This document shows, in pieces, positions 18,411 through 26,636 of a stretch of DNA of 64,000 bases. Every line of letters begins with the position of its first letter. Position 1 is the stretch's first letter. The notes below the pieces were generated by a model that saw only the letters and a list, made by a program, of their open reading frames with translations, did not search any database and was not told the origin of the DNA. The translations under genes were made by a program, and so were the position numbers. Origin of the DNA: Acinetobacter pseudolwoffii (GTDB taxonomy: Bacteria > Pseudomonadota > Gammaproteobacteria > Pseudomonadales > Moraxellaceae). The stretch is taken from the NCBI RefSeq assembly GCF_002803605.1, contig NZ_PHRG01000001.1, positions 434,001-498,000 of the forward strand, in the 5' to 3' direction.

Positions 18411-19391
18411 GTGGCAGAGCAAAATAATACCTTAAGCCAGGTCACTGAGGGCACCACGGAGTTGTTGCATCAGGCAACTGAAAAAACCACCCAGACCGTG
18501 ATTGAACATACTGCCAAGTACAACGATGCCTATAGCACCATTGACAAGATCATGGAAGGTTTCTGGGAGCGTGTGCCTTATTTCTGTATTGCGCTGGTGG
18601 TCATTGTCATCTTCTGGCTATTGTCAAAACTGTTTAAGTTTTTTGTGCGCAAAACTTTAGAGAACCGCTCTTATACCCGCCAGAATCTGGTATTGGTCCT
18701 GAACCGTGTCGGCAGTACCTTTATTATTTTCTTTGGTGTTTTGATTGGACTGGTCATTGCCGTGCCTGGCTTTACCCCGGGTCAGCTCATGAGTGCCCTC
18801 GGGATTGGTTCAGTCGCCATTGGTTTTGCCTTCAAGGATATTTTCCAGAACCTGCTTTCTGGTGTGCTGATTTTACTCGGTGAACCATTCAAGATTGGCG
18901 ATGATATTATCGTCAATGGCATGGAAGGCACAGTCGAAGATATCCAGATTCGTGCGACTTTTTTGCGTTCACCGGATGGCCGCCGTATCGTGATTCCCAA
19001 TGCCACGGTCTATACCAGTGCCGTGACGGTAAACACGGCCTATACCCGCCGTCGCTGTGAGTTTGTAGTGGGTATTGGCTATGAAGATGATATCCAGAAA
19101 GCCAAAGACCTGATTACCGCCATTTTAGATAAAGACCCGACCATCCTCAGTCAGCCGGGCTTTAGTGTCAATGTCACGGCGCTGGCTGATTTTTCCATTA
19201 CCTTAAAAGCGCTCTGGTGGGTCGATACCACTGAGACAGGCACAGGAACCTCAATCAGTGCGGTGCAGGAACGCGTGATTCAGGCGTTTGCCGAACATCA
19301 TATTTCAATTCCTTATCCGGTACAGGAAGTCAAAGTCTATCGCGGCGAAGGCAATGAAGATGCCTCAGCTCGTGCTAAACAGACGACCTAG
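18411..19391 (+). CDS. mscS: small-conductance mechanosensitive channel (MscS family)
   Basis: A protein of about 326 residues from the GTG at 18411. The GTG has a GGA eight bases upstream; a TTG at 18363 in the same frame would add 16 residues. It opens under membrane tension and protects against hypo-osmotic shock. A first membrane helix follows the N-terminal amphipathic region, and the pore-lining TM3 region reads LMSALGIGSVAIGFAFKDIFQNLLSGVLIL with the alternating Gly/Ala pattern of MscS. The beta domain GDDIIVNGMEGTVEDIQIRATFLR and PNATVY follow. Its 3' end overlaps the convergent rsmE gene by 27 bases. Confidence 0.9.
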   Translation: MAEQNNTLSQVTEGTTELLHQATEKTTQTVIEHTAKYNDAYSTIDKIMEGFWERVPYFCIALVVIVIFWLLSKLFKFFVRKTLENRSYTRQNLVLVLNRVGSTFIIFFGVLIGLVIAVPGFTPGQLMSALGIGSVAIGFAFKDIFQNLLSGVLILLGEPFKIGDDIIVNGMEGTVEDIQIRATFLRSPDGRRIVIPNATVYTSAVTVNTAYTRRRCEFVVGIGYEDDIQKAKDLITAILDKDPTILSQPGFSVNVTALADFSITLKALWWVDTTETGTGTSISAVQERVIQAFAEHHISIPYPVQEVKVYRGEGNEDASARAKQTT

Positions 19392-20078
19392 GACATAGGG
19401 AATCACGGTTTCAGTGCGGAGAATACGGTTGCCCAGACTCACAGCCTGACAGCCGTTTTTAACCAGTAAATCTACTTCATACGGAATGAATCCGCCTTCC
19501 GGGCCGATGATCATCGTACAAGGATGCGGAATCGCAAAAGGCATGGATTGTTCGGCATAAGGATGTGCCACATAAGCGGGTCGGTCAGCCGTAATCAAGC
19601 CTGGCAAAATATCTTCAACAAAAGGTTTAAAACGTTTATACAGCTCGATTTTCGGAGCTATTGTATCCCCGGCCTGTTCCAGTCCCAGCTCGATATAATG
19701 ATTTAACTGCTGTAAAAATGGGGTTTGCCAGTAGCTTTTATCGACGCGATAACTATGCAGTAAAATGATTTTTTCCACGCCCAAAGTGACACTGTCCATG
19801 ATCAGACGGCGCAGCACTTTCGGCCGTGGCAAGGCCACAATTAAAGTTACGGGTAATTTTTTTGGAATAGCATCTTCTTGAAGCGGTTTTAGTCGCACTG
19901 CTTTTTCAGAAATCTCGACAATCTCGGTGAGATAGCGCTGACCTTCCAGCACTCCCACTTTTAAGGTATCTCCAACTTGAATCTGCACATGCTGCTGTAA
20001 ATGTTCCAGTTGACGTTTCGATGAAATCGTCCAGAGATCCGATTGTGTTTGTCGATGGTCAAGAAGGACAATATTCAT
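19365..20078 (-). CDS. rsmE: 16S rRNA m3U1498 methyltransferase
   Basis: SPOUT-class methyltransferase, 237 residues (family about 240). It methylates U1498 of 16S rRNA at N3 using SAM. The N-terminal PUA-like domain is followed by the knotted SAM-binding region with MIIGPEGGFIPYEVDLL (about 193-209) and VSLGNRILRTETVIPYVLG near the C-terminus, both diagnostic. Its last nine codons are antisense to the end of the MscS gene, so the two transcripts must overlap. Confidence 0.93.
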   Translation of the reverse strand: MNIVLLDHRQTQSDLWTISSKRQLEHLQQHVQIQVGDTLKVGVLEGQRYLTEIVEISEKAVRLKPLQEDAIPKKLPVTLIVALPRPKVLRRLIMDSVTLGVEKIILLHSYRVDKSYWQTPFLQQLNHYIELGLEQAGDTIAPKIELYKRFKPFVEDILPGLITADRPAYVAHPYAEQSMPFAIPHPCTMIIGPEGGFIPYEVDLLVKNGCQAVSLGNRILRTETVIPYVLGRLFSTS

Positions 20079-20119
20079 AGAAGATTTTATACCGAAGAAC
20101 TGTTGAATGACCTCTATCC

Positions 20120-20300
20120 GCTAGAGGGTGGCGACATGGATGTCGCGCGTATCCCTGAGGGATAAGGACATCCCTTCAGTGATACAAAAGATTTTTGCTA
20201 CTTTTCATCTTTGAAAAGTAGGCTAGATAAGCCAGCTTAGAAATATTGAAAAAACTTCAATCCACACAGCCTAACGACGGCATCCTTGCCGTCTTGGTAA
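20120..20300. repeat. cluster of short palindromes in intergenic DNA (REP-like)
   Basis: Four hairpins lie in 180 bases between rsmE and waaA: GCGACAT-GG-ATGTCGC (20131-20146), ATCCCT-G-AGGGAT (20151-20163), CTACTTTTC-N6-GAAAAGTAG (20198-20221) and GACGGCA-TCCT-TGCCGTC (20276-20293). No ORF fits. Such dense palindromes suggest a dispersed repeat remnant; the last hairpin could also end transcription from waaA. Confidence 0.45.
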
Positions 20301-20329
20301 ATCCAATATCTGTTACTTATCAATATCAA

Positions 20330-21610
20330 TTAAAGATACTGATCAATCACCTGAATATGCTTGGCAAGCGATCCCGTATTTAACTGCATAATTCTCTGCG
20401 CTGCTGTATTTAAACGTTGTGCCTTGATTTGATCTTGCAAAAGTTCCAGCAATACCTCTGCCGCCTGCTGCGCATCCTGCACAACTTCTACTGCATCTGC
20501 TTGAACGAATTCATCGACAATGGTCTGAAAATTAAAATAGTTTTTGCCTAAAACAGTCGATACATTCAAAGCAATCGGCTCCAGAATATTATGCCCGCCA
20601 CCCGGCTCATTCAGTGAGCCACCGACATAACAGGCCTGACTCAAAGCATACCAGAGCCACATTTCCCCCATCGAATCCGCCAGATAAACCTGGGTATCTG
20701 CTTCAATGTTCTGGGCCAAACTACGGCGCTGAGTTATTAAATTTAAACTCTGTGCAGCCTGAAACACCTCATCAAAACGTTCCGGATGACGGGGTACGAC
20801 GATACATAAAAGTTTTGGGTTGCTATCTAAAGCCGATTTTAAAGCGCTTAGAATTTCTTTTTCTTCAGGCGCATGGGTACTGGCCAGTATCATAATTTTG
20901 CGACCTGCCAGTTGCCATTCTTGCTTCAAGTTTGCAGCATGTTCTACAAAACTTTGTGGTGCAGTAATATCAAATTTGATATTGCCCAAAACCTGGGTTT
21001 TTTCGGCGGTGATCCCCAACTCGATATAACGCTGCTGGGTGGCAGTATCTTGTGCCAAAAGCTGACTTAACTGCTGTAGCATGCTCCGGGTCAGACCTTT
21101 AACCCTGGCATAGCCCTTGGCCGACTTTTCCGAAAGACGCGCATTTAACAAAATCGTGGCTACATCAAACTCTGGTGCCTGATCCAGCAGATTCGGCCAA
21201 AGCTCGGTTTCCATCAGCAATAACAGTTTTGGCTGATACTGCTGATAAAAATCACGGATCAGTACTTTCTGATCAGCAGGTAAATAGACCGCTTGAAATA
21301 AATCCAGATAAGGTGCTTTTAAAAAAAGTGATTTGGCCCGTGCCTGACCGGTTTTGGTGGTATTGGTGACCAGCACCGGATGACCCGATTTTAAATAATG
21401 TTCGATGAGAGGCTGGGCAGCATTGGTCTCACCGACCGAGACCACATGAAACCAGATGGCATGCAGATTTTTGGGCGGCTGAAATGGGCCGAAACGTTCT
21501 GTCAGTTCTTGTTGTAATTGTTCAGGATCGGTCGCACGTTTACGAATACGCGATTGATATAAGGGTTTAATCAGAGCTAACGCTGCGTTATACCAAAATG
21601 GAGTAGCCAA
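20330..21610 (-). CDS. waaA: 3-deoxy-D-manno-octulosonic acid transferase (Kdo transferase)
   Basis: GT30 glycosyltransferase, 426 residues, matching WaaA/KdtA. It transfers Kdo from CMP-Kdo to lipid IVA at the inner membrane, starting the lipooligosaccharide core. Motifs: WFHVVSVGETNAAQPLI (about 49-65, with the catalytic Glu), LLLMETELWPNLL (about 129-141), ASTHAPEEKEIL, and the C-terminal GGSLNEPGGGHNILEP (about 335-350). The best start is TTG at 21610 with GAGG upstream at good spacing; no ATG fits. It follows the OYE gene on the same strand, but a hairpin at 21649-21680 separates them. Confidence 0.93.
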   Translation of the reverse strand: MATPFWYNAALALIKPLYQSRIRKRATDPEQLQQELTERFGPFQPPKNLHAIWFHVVSVGETNAAQPLIEHYLKSGHPVLVTNTTKTGQARAKSLFLKAPYLDLFQAVYLPADQKVLIRDFYQQYQPKLLLLMETELWPNLLDQAPEFDVATILLNARLSEKSAKGYARVKGLTRSMLQQLSQLLAQDTATQQRYIELGITAEKTQVLGNIKFDITAPQSFVEHAANLKQEWQLAGRKIMILASTHAPEEKEILSALKSALDSNPKLLCIVVPRHPERFDEVFQAAQSLNLITQRRSLAQNIEADTQVYLADSMGEMWLWYALSQACYVGGSLNEPGGGHNILEPIALNVSTVLGKNYFNFQTIVDEFVQADAVEVVQDAQQAAEVLLELLQDQIKAQRLNTAAQRIMQLNTGSLAKHIQVIDQYL

Positions 21611-21648
21611 ATGCGCCTCGAAACAGATTCAATCGACAAAATATAACA

Positions 21649-21680
21649 GAGCCACATCGACATGTTAATCGATGTGGCTC
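21649..21680 (-). terminator. strong hairpin downstream of the OYE gene
   Basis: A 12-base perfect stem GAGCCACATCGA / TCGATGTGGCTC with an 8-base loop, 10 bases after the OYE stop. The T run on the minus side is weak; on the plus side ATTTTT follows. Confidence 0.65.
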
Positions 21681-21689
21681 ATTTTTAGA

Positions 21690-22775
21690 TTATTCTACAG
21701 TAATTAAAGCGTCTGCTTCAGCCAATGTCGGATAATCAATATAGCCTTCTGCGGCATTGGTTCCGATCATATTTTCCAGCTTTAGTTCATTTAGCGGTGC
21801 ATCTTCGAGTAGGCGCTCGTATAAATCCGGATTGGCAATATAAGCCTTACCAAAAGCTACCGCATCTGCTTTGCCTGAAGCCAGCAATTCAATCGCATCG
21901 TCACGACTTAAACGCATATTGGCCATATACGGCACGCCGTTTGAACGCTGTTTCATATACTCCGAGATACTGTCTTCCGCCAGATATTCACGGGTAAAGA
22001 AGAACGCGATCTGGCGCTTGCCCAACTGTTCCATCACATAACCAAAGGTTTCACGTGGATCATTGTCGCCCATATCGTGTTCATCGCCACGCGGTGCCAA
22101 ATGAATTCCGACACGGCCTGCACCCCAGACATCAATCAGTGCATCCATGACTTCCAGCAGGAAACGGGCACGGTTTTCGACTGAACCACCGTATTCATCT
22201 TCACGCTGGTTGGTCTTGGTTTGCAGGAACTGGTCAATCAGATAACCATTGGCGGCATGCAGTTCAACTCCATCAAAACCGGCAGCTTTGGCGCAAATTG
22301 CCGCCTGTTTATATTGTTCGGTAATCGCATGAATTTCAGAAATTTCCAGCGCGCGCGGCAACACATAAGGACGTTTTGGACGTAATAAACTGACATGACC
22401 GGCCTGTTGTACACTGCTCGCCGATACTGGCGTTTCACCATTTAACAGTTCTGGATCAGACACACGACCCACATGCCACAGCTGCGCCACAATCAGGCCA
22501 CCTTGGTCATGTACCGCTTGAGTCACCTGCTGCCAGCCTGCTACCTGCGCATCAGTAAAGAGACCAGGAGTATTACGGTAACCATTGGCTTCTTCAGAAA
22601 TCACCGTGGCTTCAGAAATGATTAAACCGGCACTTGCACGTTGTGCATAATATTCGGCCATCATTGGCGTTGGTACGCGGTCGTCAGTTGCACGACTACG
22701 CGTAAGCGGCGCCATGATGACACGGTTTTTAAGTTCTAACGCGCCAAGCGTTAAAGGAGAATTTAATTCAGCCAT
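21690..22775 (-). CDS. Old Yellow Enzyme family alkene reductase (NemA-like)
   Basis: FMN-dependent TIM-barrel oxidoreductase, 361 residues from the ATG at 22775, the length of NemA and XenB-type enzymes. It reduces activated C=C bonds of enones and maleimides, and often nitro compounds, with NAD(P)H. Motifs: NRVIMAPLTRSRA (about 18-30), the AQLWHVGRVSDP segment, GFDGVELHAANGYLIDQFL with the substrate-binding His-Ala-Ala-Asn (HAAN), and EYGGSVENRARFLLEV. GGGAG upstream favours ATG 22775 over a GTG four codons earlier. The arsR-type gene ends 20 bases upstream, forming a two-gene operon, so the reductase is probably induced by the electrophiles it removes. Confidence 0.93.
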   Translation of the reverse strand: MAELNSPLTLGALELKNRVIMAPLTRSRATDDRVPTPMMAEYYAQRASAGLIISEATVISEEANGYRNTPGLFTDAQVAGWQQVTQAVHDQGGLIVAQLWHVGRVSDPELLNGETPVSASSVQQAGHVSLLRPKRPYVLPRALEISEIHAITEQYKQAAICAKAAGFDGVELHAANGYLIDQFLQTKTNQREDEYGGSVENRARFLLEVMDALIDVWGAGRVGIHLAPRGDEHDMGDNDPRETFGYVMEQLGKRQIAFFFTREYLAEDSISEYMKQRSNGVPYMANMRLSRDDAIELLASGKADAVAFGKAYIANPDLYERLLEDAPLNELKLENMIGTNAAEGYIDYPTLAEADALITVE

Positions 22776-22795
22776 CGGTACTCCCACCTGTTGGA

Positions 22796-23095
22796 TTAAA
22801 GGTGTTGTTGCATATAGTCGATATATTGCTGAATCAAAGCTTCATTACGCGAGAAATAAGACCATTGTCCGTGCTTGGTCGCGGTGATTAAACCGGCCTG
22901 CTGCAAGACAGACAAATGATTGGACATGGTGGACTGAGAGACTTGTCCTAACTTTTCAATCTGCCCTGCACAAACCCCGCGTTGAAAGCCACCACACTCT
23001 TCCACAGACAGATATTGTTCTGGCGATTTCAACCATTCCAGAATCTGCCGACGTATCGGATTGGCTAAGGCTTTAAAAATTAGATCAAGATCCAT
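22796..23095 (-). CDS. ArsR/SmtB family transcriptional regulator with two central cysteines
   Basis: A 99-residue winged-helix repressor. DNA-binding region: KALANPIRRQILEWL at the N-terminus and LGQVSQSTMSNHLSVLQQAGLI (about 49-70). Between them lies a loop VEECGGFQRGVCAGQIEKL with Cys 34 and Cys 42, absent from classical metal-sensing ArsR members, where Cys sits in the recognition helix. This layout recurs in regulators next to oxidoreductases. I infer that it senses reactive electrophiles or oxidants through these cysteines and represses the downstream Old Yellow Enzyme gene. Metal sensing is an alternative that the sequence does not favour. Confidence 0.85.
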   Translation of the reverse strand: MDLDLIFKALANPIRRQILEWLKSPEQYLSVEECGGFQRGVCAGQIEKLGQVSQSTMSNHLSVLQQAGLITATKHGQWSYFSRNEALIQQYIDYMQQHL

Positions 23096-23160
23096 AGGTA
23101 CATCACAATCTGTGGCGTAACAAAACTTGTTTCAGCATCTAAACCGATTATATCGCATTT

Positions 23161-23180
23161 TATCGATTTATATATCGATA
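23161..23180. promoter_or_regulatory. candidate operator of the arsR-OYE operon
   Basis: TATCGAT-N6-ATCGATA inverted repeat, 66-85 bases upstream of the regulator start, inside an AT-rich promoter region with further ATCG words. ArsR-type dimers bind such interrupted palindromes. The assignment is positional. Confidence 0.45.
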
Positions 23181-23230
23181 AATTTAGATATAAGAGTCAC
23201 AGTCTGTACTAACTTGGTTACGCCAGCTAT

Positions 23231-23270
23231 TTAAACGATTTCTTACAAGCTTAAACGATTTCTTACAAGC
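23231..23270. repeat. 20-bp perfect tandem duplication at the prfB 3' end
   Basis: TTAAACGATTTCTTACAAGC occurs twice with no gap. The copy nearest the gene contains the last codons and the TAA stop of prfB, so the second copy is a duplicate of the gene's end lying downstream of the stop. Confidence 0.9.
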
Positions 23271-24358
23271 CCTGTTTCAAGCTTGCTTCGATAAATTTAT
23301 CCAGATCGCCATCCAGAACCGCGCCGGTATTGGAACTTTCGACACTGGTACGTAAGTCTTTAATACGTGAATCATCCAGAACGTATGAACGAATCTGGCT
23401 TCCCCAGCCGATATCAGACTTGGTATCTTCCAGCGCTTTTGCAGCATCATTACGAATTTGCATTTCACGTTCATAAAGTTTGGCGCGTAACTGCTTCCAG
23501 GCATGGTCGCGGTTGGCATGCTGTGAACGCTGGTTCTGACAGGCCACTACAATCCCGGTCGGTGCATGCGTTAAACGAACCGCAGAATCTGTTTTATTAA
23601 TATGCTGACCACCGGCACCCGATGCACGATAGGTATCGGTACGCACATCTGCCGGATTAATTTCGATCTCAATATTGTCATCGACTTCAGGCGAAACAAA
23701 CACAGCCGAGAACGAGGTATGACGACGGTTGCCCGAGTCAAATGGCGATTTACGCACTAAACGGTGCACCCCAGATTCTGTACGTAACCAGCCATAGGCA
23801 TATTCACCGTCTACACGAATCGTCGCTGATTTAAGCCCTGCGACATCGCCGTCCGATTCTTCCATGATTTCTGCTTTAAAGCCATGACGTTCAATCCAGC
23901 GCAGGTACATCCGCATGAGCATGGATGCCCAGTCCTGCGCTTCAGTACCACCCGAACCGGCCTGAATTTCTAAATAACAAGGATTAGGATCCATCGGATT
24001 GTTGAACATACGACGGAATTCAAGTTTAGCCAGTTCTTCTTCAGCTGTAGTCAGTTCAGCCTGTACATCTTCCAGTAAGCCTTCATCATCCGCTTCCACT
24101 GCCAGATCAAGCAAGGCCTGCGCATCTTCAAGCTGTGTGGTCAAACCATCCAGCACATTTAATACGTTCTCAAGTTCGCCTTTTTCTTTGGCCATGGCCT
24201 GAGCACGACTCTGGTCATTCCAGATGGTGGGATCTTCTAATTCACGCAGGACTTCTTCTAAACGCTCTTTTTTCAGATCGTAGTCAAAGATACCCCCGTA
24301 GTGTTTGACCACGTTCGTTTAAGTCTTTTAATTGGTTTAGATACGGATTAATTTCCAC
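23263..24358 (-). CDS. prfB: peptide chain release factor 2, with programmed +1 frameshift
   Basis: RF2 ends translation at UGA and UAA. The gene starts at GTG 24358 ([24 protein letters not shown]), preceded by GAGAG; after 24 codons it meets an in-frame TGA at 24284-24286. A +1 shift at CTT-TGA-C then gives [11 protein letters not shown] and 340 more codons, a product of about 364 residues like E. coli RF2 (365). The codon-recognition tripeptide SPF ([12 protein letters not shown]) and the peptidyl-tRNA hydrolysis motif GGQ ([16 protein letters not shown]) are present. Cellular RF2 controls its own synthesis through the shift. The reading frame from 24312 alone would miss the true N-terminus. 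Confidence 0.97.
24283..24297 (-). promoter_or_regulatory. RF2 autoregulatory frameshift site
   Basis: On the minus strand the sequence reads GGGGGTATCTTTGAC: an internal Shine-Dalgarno-like G run, the slippery CTT codon, the TGA stop and the C that weakens termination. It matches the well-known prfB recoding site. Confidence 0.97.
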
Positions 24359-24862
24359 GTGAATTACTCTCAATCAAAATTAGGCACAAATTATTTAGCC
24401 CCATATTATAGCACAGTCTATTTCTGCTATTTCAGTGTGATGGATCCAGTCCAAAGCTCGAATGTCATCCCAATTTAGAGTTATGTTTTCGTCAGAAAAT
24501 TTTTGACAATTGAATCGGTTATTAAATGTCGTTTTGATCTGAAGCTTGATCGGATTTCGCATCTCGCATTCATTATCAAAATATACTTTTTCATTTGATT
24601 TTATCGTCTAAAAACACCTACCAAATTGAATAAAAAATCAGCAAATTCAATACATTCCACAATATCTACACAGTTTTAATAAAACACTACATTATAAATT
24701 TAATTCTATTATTCAGTTACTTATTTAGAAAATATTACATAAGATTACGCTATTCACATTGCTGTAACTTTCCTTTGATTGACGATCTTTGAAATTGCTC
24801 TAGACTGAAAGTTGTAACAAAAAGTGTAATGTTTTTAACTAAAGATTTGAGGGGTAGTAACC
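24359..24862. other. AT-rich intergenic region between prfB and the first porin gene
   Basis: About 500 bases with no supported ORF. The right end holds the porin promoter at 24779-24806. The left part must contain the prfB promoter. I saw no strong hairpin or repeat. Confidence 0.5.
24779..24806 (+). promoter_or_regulatory. putative sigma-70 promoter of the first porin gene
   Basis: TTGACG, 16-base spacer, TAGACT. It lies 57 bases upstream of the ATG. Confidence 0.5.
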
Positions 24863-25648
24863 ATGAAAAAATTAGCGATTGCTTCGGCACTACTTTCAGC
24901 AATAGCAATGACAGGTACAGCAGCACATGCTTACCAGGCAGAAATTGGTGCATCAGCAGGCGTATTTGATCCTGATAACGGTGGAACCAGTGGCTCTTTC
25001 GGTGTTGATGGTACATATTACTTCAATCCAGTTCAAACACGTAATGCACCATTAGCAGAGGCAGCTTTCCTTGATCGTGCCAGCAATGTAAGCGCTCAAT
25101 ATCAATATGATGAAATCGGTAATGATGACCGTCATCGTTACGGCGTAGGCGCTGAATATTTTGTACCAAATTCAGACTTCTACCTAAGTGGTAATGTTGG
25201 TCGTGATGATGTTAAACGCGACGTTGGCCCTAACTCTGATCAAACCGTTTATGGTGCTGAAATCGGTTACCTTCCAGCACCGGGCCTATTAATTGCTGCC
25301 GGTTTAAAAGGTTATGATAATGACTATGATGACGGCGTAGATCCAACATTACGTGCTAAATATGTGACTACACTTAGTAATGGTAAAGATATCAACCTGG
25401 AAGCTGGCGCAGGCTTTGGTGATCTAGATGAATACAATCTGGCAGCAGACTACTTTATCGATAAGACACTCAGTGTTGGTGTAGATTACGCAAGTAAAGA
25501 TCTTGGCCCTACAGATACCAATGAGTTCGGGATCAGTGCTCGTAAATTCATTAACCAGCAAGTGAGCCTGGAAGGTCGAGTTGGTTTTGGTGAAGTAGGC
25601 AACAATGATTACAACAAATTTGGTGTAGCAGCGAAATACCGCTTCTAA
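24863..25648 (+). CDS. Omp33-36-like putative porin, copy 1
   Basis: A 261-residue outer-membrane protein. A signal peptide MKKLAIASALLSAIAMTGTAAHA is cleaved before YQAEIGAS. The rest is an alternating beta-strand pattern ending in Phe (AAKYRF), as expected for a beta-barrel. The segments GTYYFNPVQ and PLAEAAFLDRASNVSAQYQY match the Acinetobacter Omp33-36 family of putative porins, which I recall as about 270-300 residues. Function is probably passive uptake of small or amphipathic solutes; the substrate is unknown. Ribosome site GAGGGG lies seven bases before the ATG. A paralogue follows 178 bases downstream with its own promoter. Confidence 0.85.
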   Translation: MKKLAIASALLSAIAMTGTAAHAYQAEIGASAGVFDPDNGGTSGSFGVDGTYYFNPVQTRNAPLAEAAFLDRASNVSAQYQYDEIGNDDRHRYGVGAEYFVPNSDFYLSGNVGRDDVKRDVGPNSDQTVYGAEIGYLPAPGLLIAAGLKGYDNDYDDGVDPTLRAKYVTTLSNGKDINLEAGAGFGDLDEYNLAADYFIDKTLSVGVDYASKDLGPTDTNEFGISARKFINQQVSLEGRVGFGEVGNNDYNKFGVAAKYRF

Positions 25649-25674
25649 TCTAAAACCACAGATTAGCCATTTAT

Positions 25675-25704
25675 AAAAAAACCCATCCTCGGATGGGTTT
25701 TTTT
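25675..25704 (+). terminator. terminator of porin gene 1
   Basis: AAAAAAACCCATCC / GGATGGGTTTTTTT around a 2-base loop (effective loop four bases). Confidence 0.9.
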
Positions 25705-25742
25705 ATTGCACTTTTAATCAGCATTTAGGTATTTTTTGCACA

Positions 25743-25770
25743 TTGACTGGGCGAATATAAACTGTACAAT
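25743..25770 (+). promoter_or_regulatory. putative sigma-70 promoter of the second porin gene
   Basis: TTGACT, 16-base spacer, TACAAT: close to consensus, 56 bases before the ATG. Confidence 0.6.
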
Positions 25771-25826
25771 TTATTACAACTGTTAATAATACAGTCATAT
25801 TTTTATAACAAAGAGAGAAAATCTAA

Positions 25827-26582
25827 ATGTTTAAGAAACTTGCTCTTACTACAGCACTTCTTGCTAGCCTAGGAACTGCACATGCTTACCAAGCTGAAAT
25901 CGGGGGCACGATTGCTCTTGTAGATCCAGATAATGGGGATACTTCTACTGGTTTTGCGATTGATGGAACTTATTATTTCAATCCAGTGCAAGTAAAGAAC
26001 TCGCCTTTGAATGAAGCAGCTTTTTTAAACCGTGCCAGTAATATTAATGCAGCTATTTCTTATATAGATTATGACTGGTTTGAAGAAACTACTTTTGGTG
26101 TAGGCGTTGAATATTTTGTACCGAATTCTGATTTTTATATCAGCGGTATGATTGGCCAAAATCAGGAAAAAGAGACAGGATTCGAAGATTTCGATACAAC
26201 AGTATATGCTGCTGAATTAGGTTATTTACCTGTACCTGGTTTATTGGTTGCTGTTGGTCTTTTAGGTTATGACAATGATGCAGGTGATGATGTCGATCCA
26301 ACTTTACGTGCGAAATATGTAAGCCAAGTTGGTGCTTACGATATGAACTTTGAAGGTGGAGCCAGCTTCGGTGATCTAGATGCGTATAACCTAGGTGCAG
26401 ATTTATACCTCGACAAAACTTTTAGTATCGGTCTTGGGTTCTCTGATTCTGACCTAGAAAATAGTGATGTATTTACTATTCGTGCCAAGAAATTCTTTAA
26501 TCAGCAAGTTAGCCTAGAAGGTTCTATTGATTTTGCTGATGCAGGTAATGTTTTCGGCGTACGTGGTGCATACCGCTTCTAA
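25827..26582 (+). CDS. Omp33-36-like putative porin, copy 2
   Basis: A 251-residue paralogue of the preceding gene. Signal peptide MFKKLALTTALLASLGTAHA, then YQAEIGGTIALVDPDNGDTS. It shares GTYYFNPVQ, EAAFLNRASN, EYFVPNSDFYISG, VDPTLRAKYVS, and a C-terminal Phe (RGAYRF). It is about ten residues shorter and more acidic than copy 1 and differs mainly in loop segments, as expected for duplicated barrels that diverge in surface loops. Ribosome site AGAGAG precedes the ATG. It has its own promoter and terminator, so the two genes can be expressed independently. Confidence 0.85.
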   Translation: MFKKLALTTALLASLGTAHAYQAEIGGTIALVDPDNGDTSTGFAIDGTYYFNPVQVKNSPLNEAAFLNRASNINAAISYIDYDWFEETTFGVGVEYFVPNSDFYISGMIGQNQEKETGFEDFDTTVYAAELGYLPVPGLLVAVGLLGYDNDAGDDVDPTLRAKYVSQVGAYDMNFEGGASFGDLDAYNLGADLYLDKTFSIGLGFSDSDLENSDVFTIRAKKFFNQQVSLEGSIDFADAGNVFGVRGAYRF

Positions 26583-26599
26583 TCACTCCGATTAAAAGC

Positions 26600-26631
26600 A
26601 AAAAAAAAACCGCTCAAGTGAGCGGTTTTTT
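26600..26631. terminator. bidirectional terminator between porin 2 and recJ
   Basis: ACCGCTC / GAGCGGT stem, loop AAGT, flanked by A10 and T6. The two genes converge on it. Confidence 0.9.
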
Positions 26632-26636
26632 ATGGT

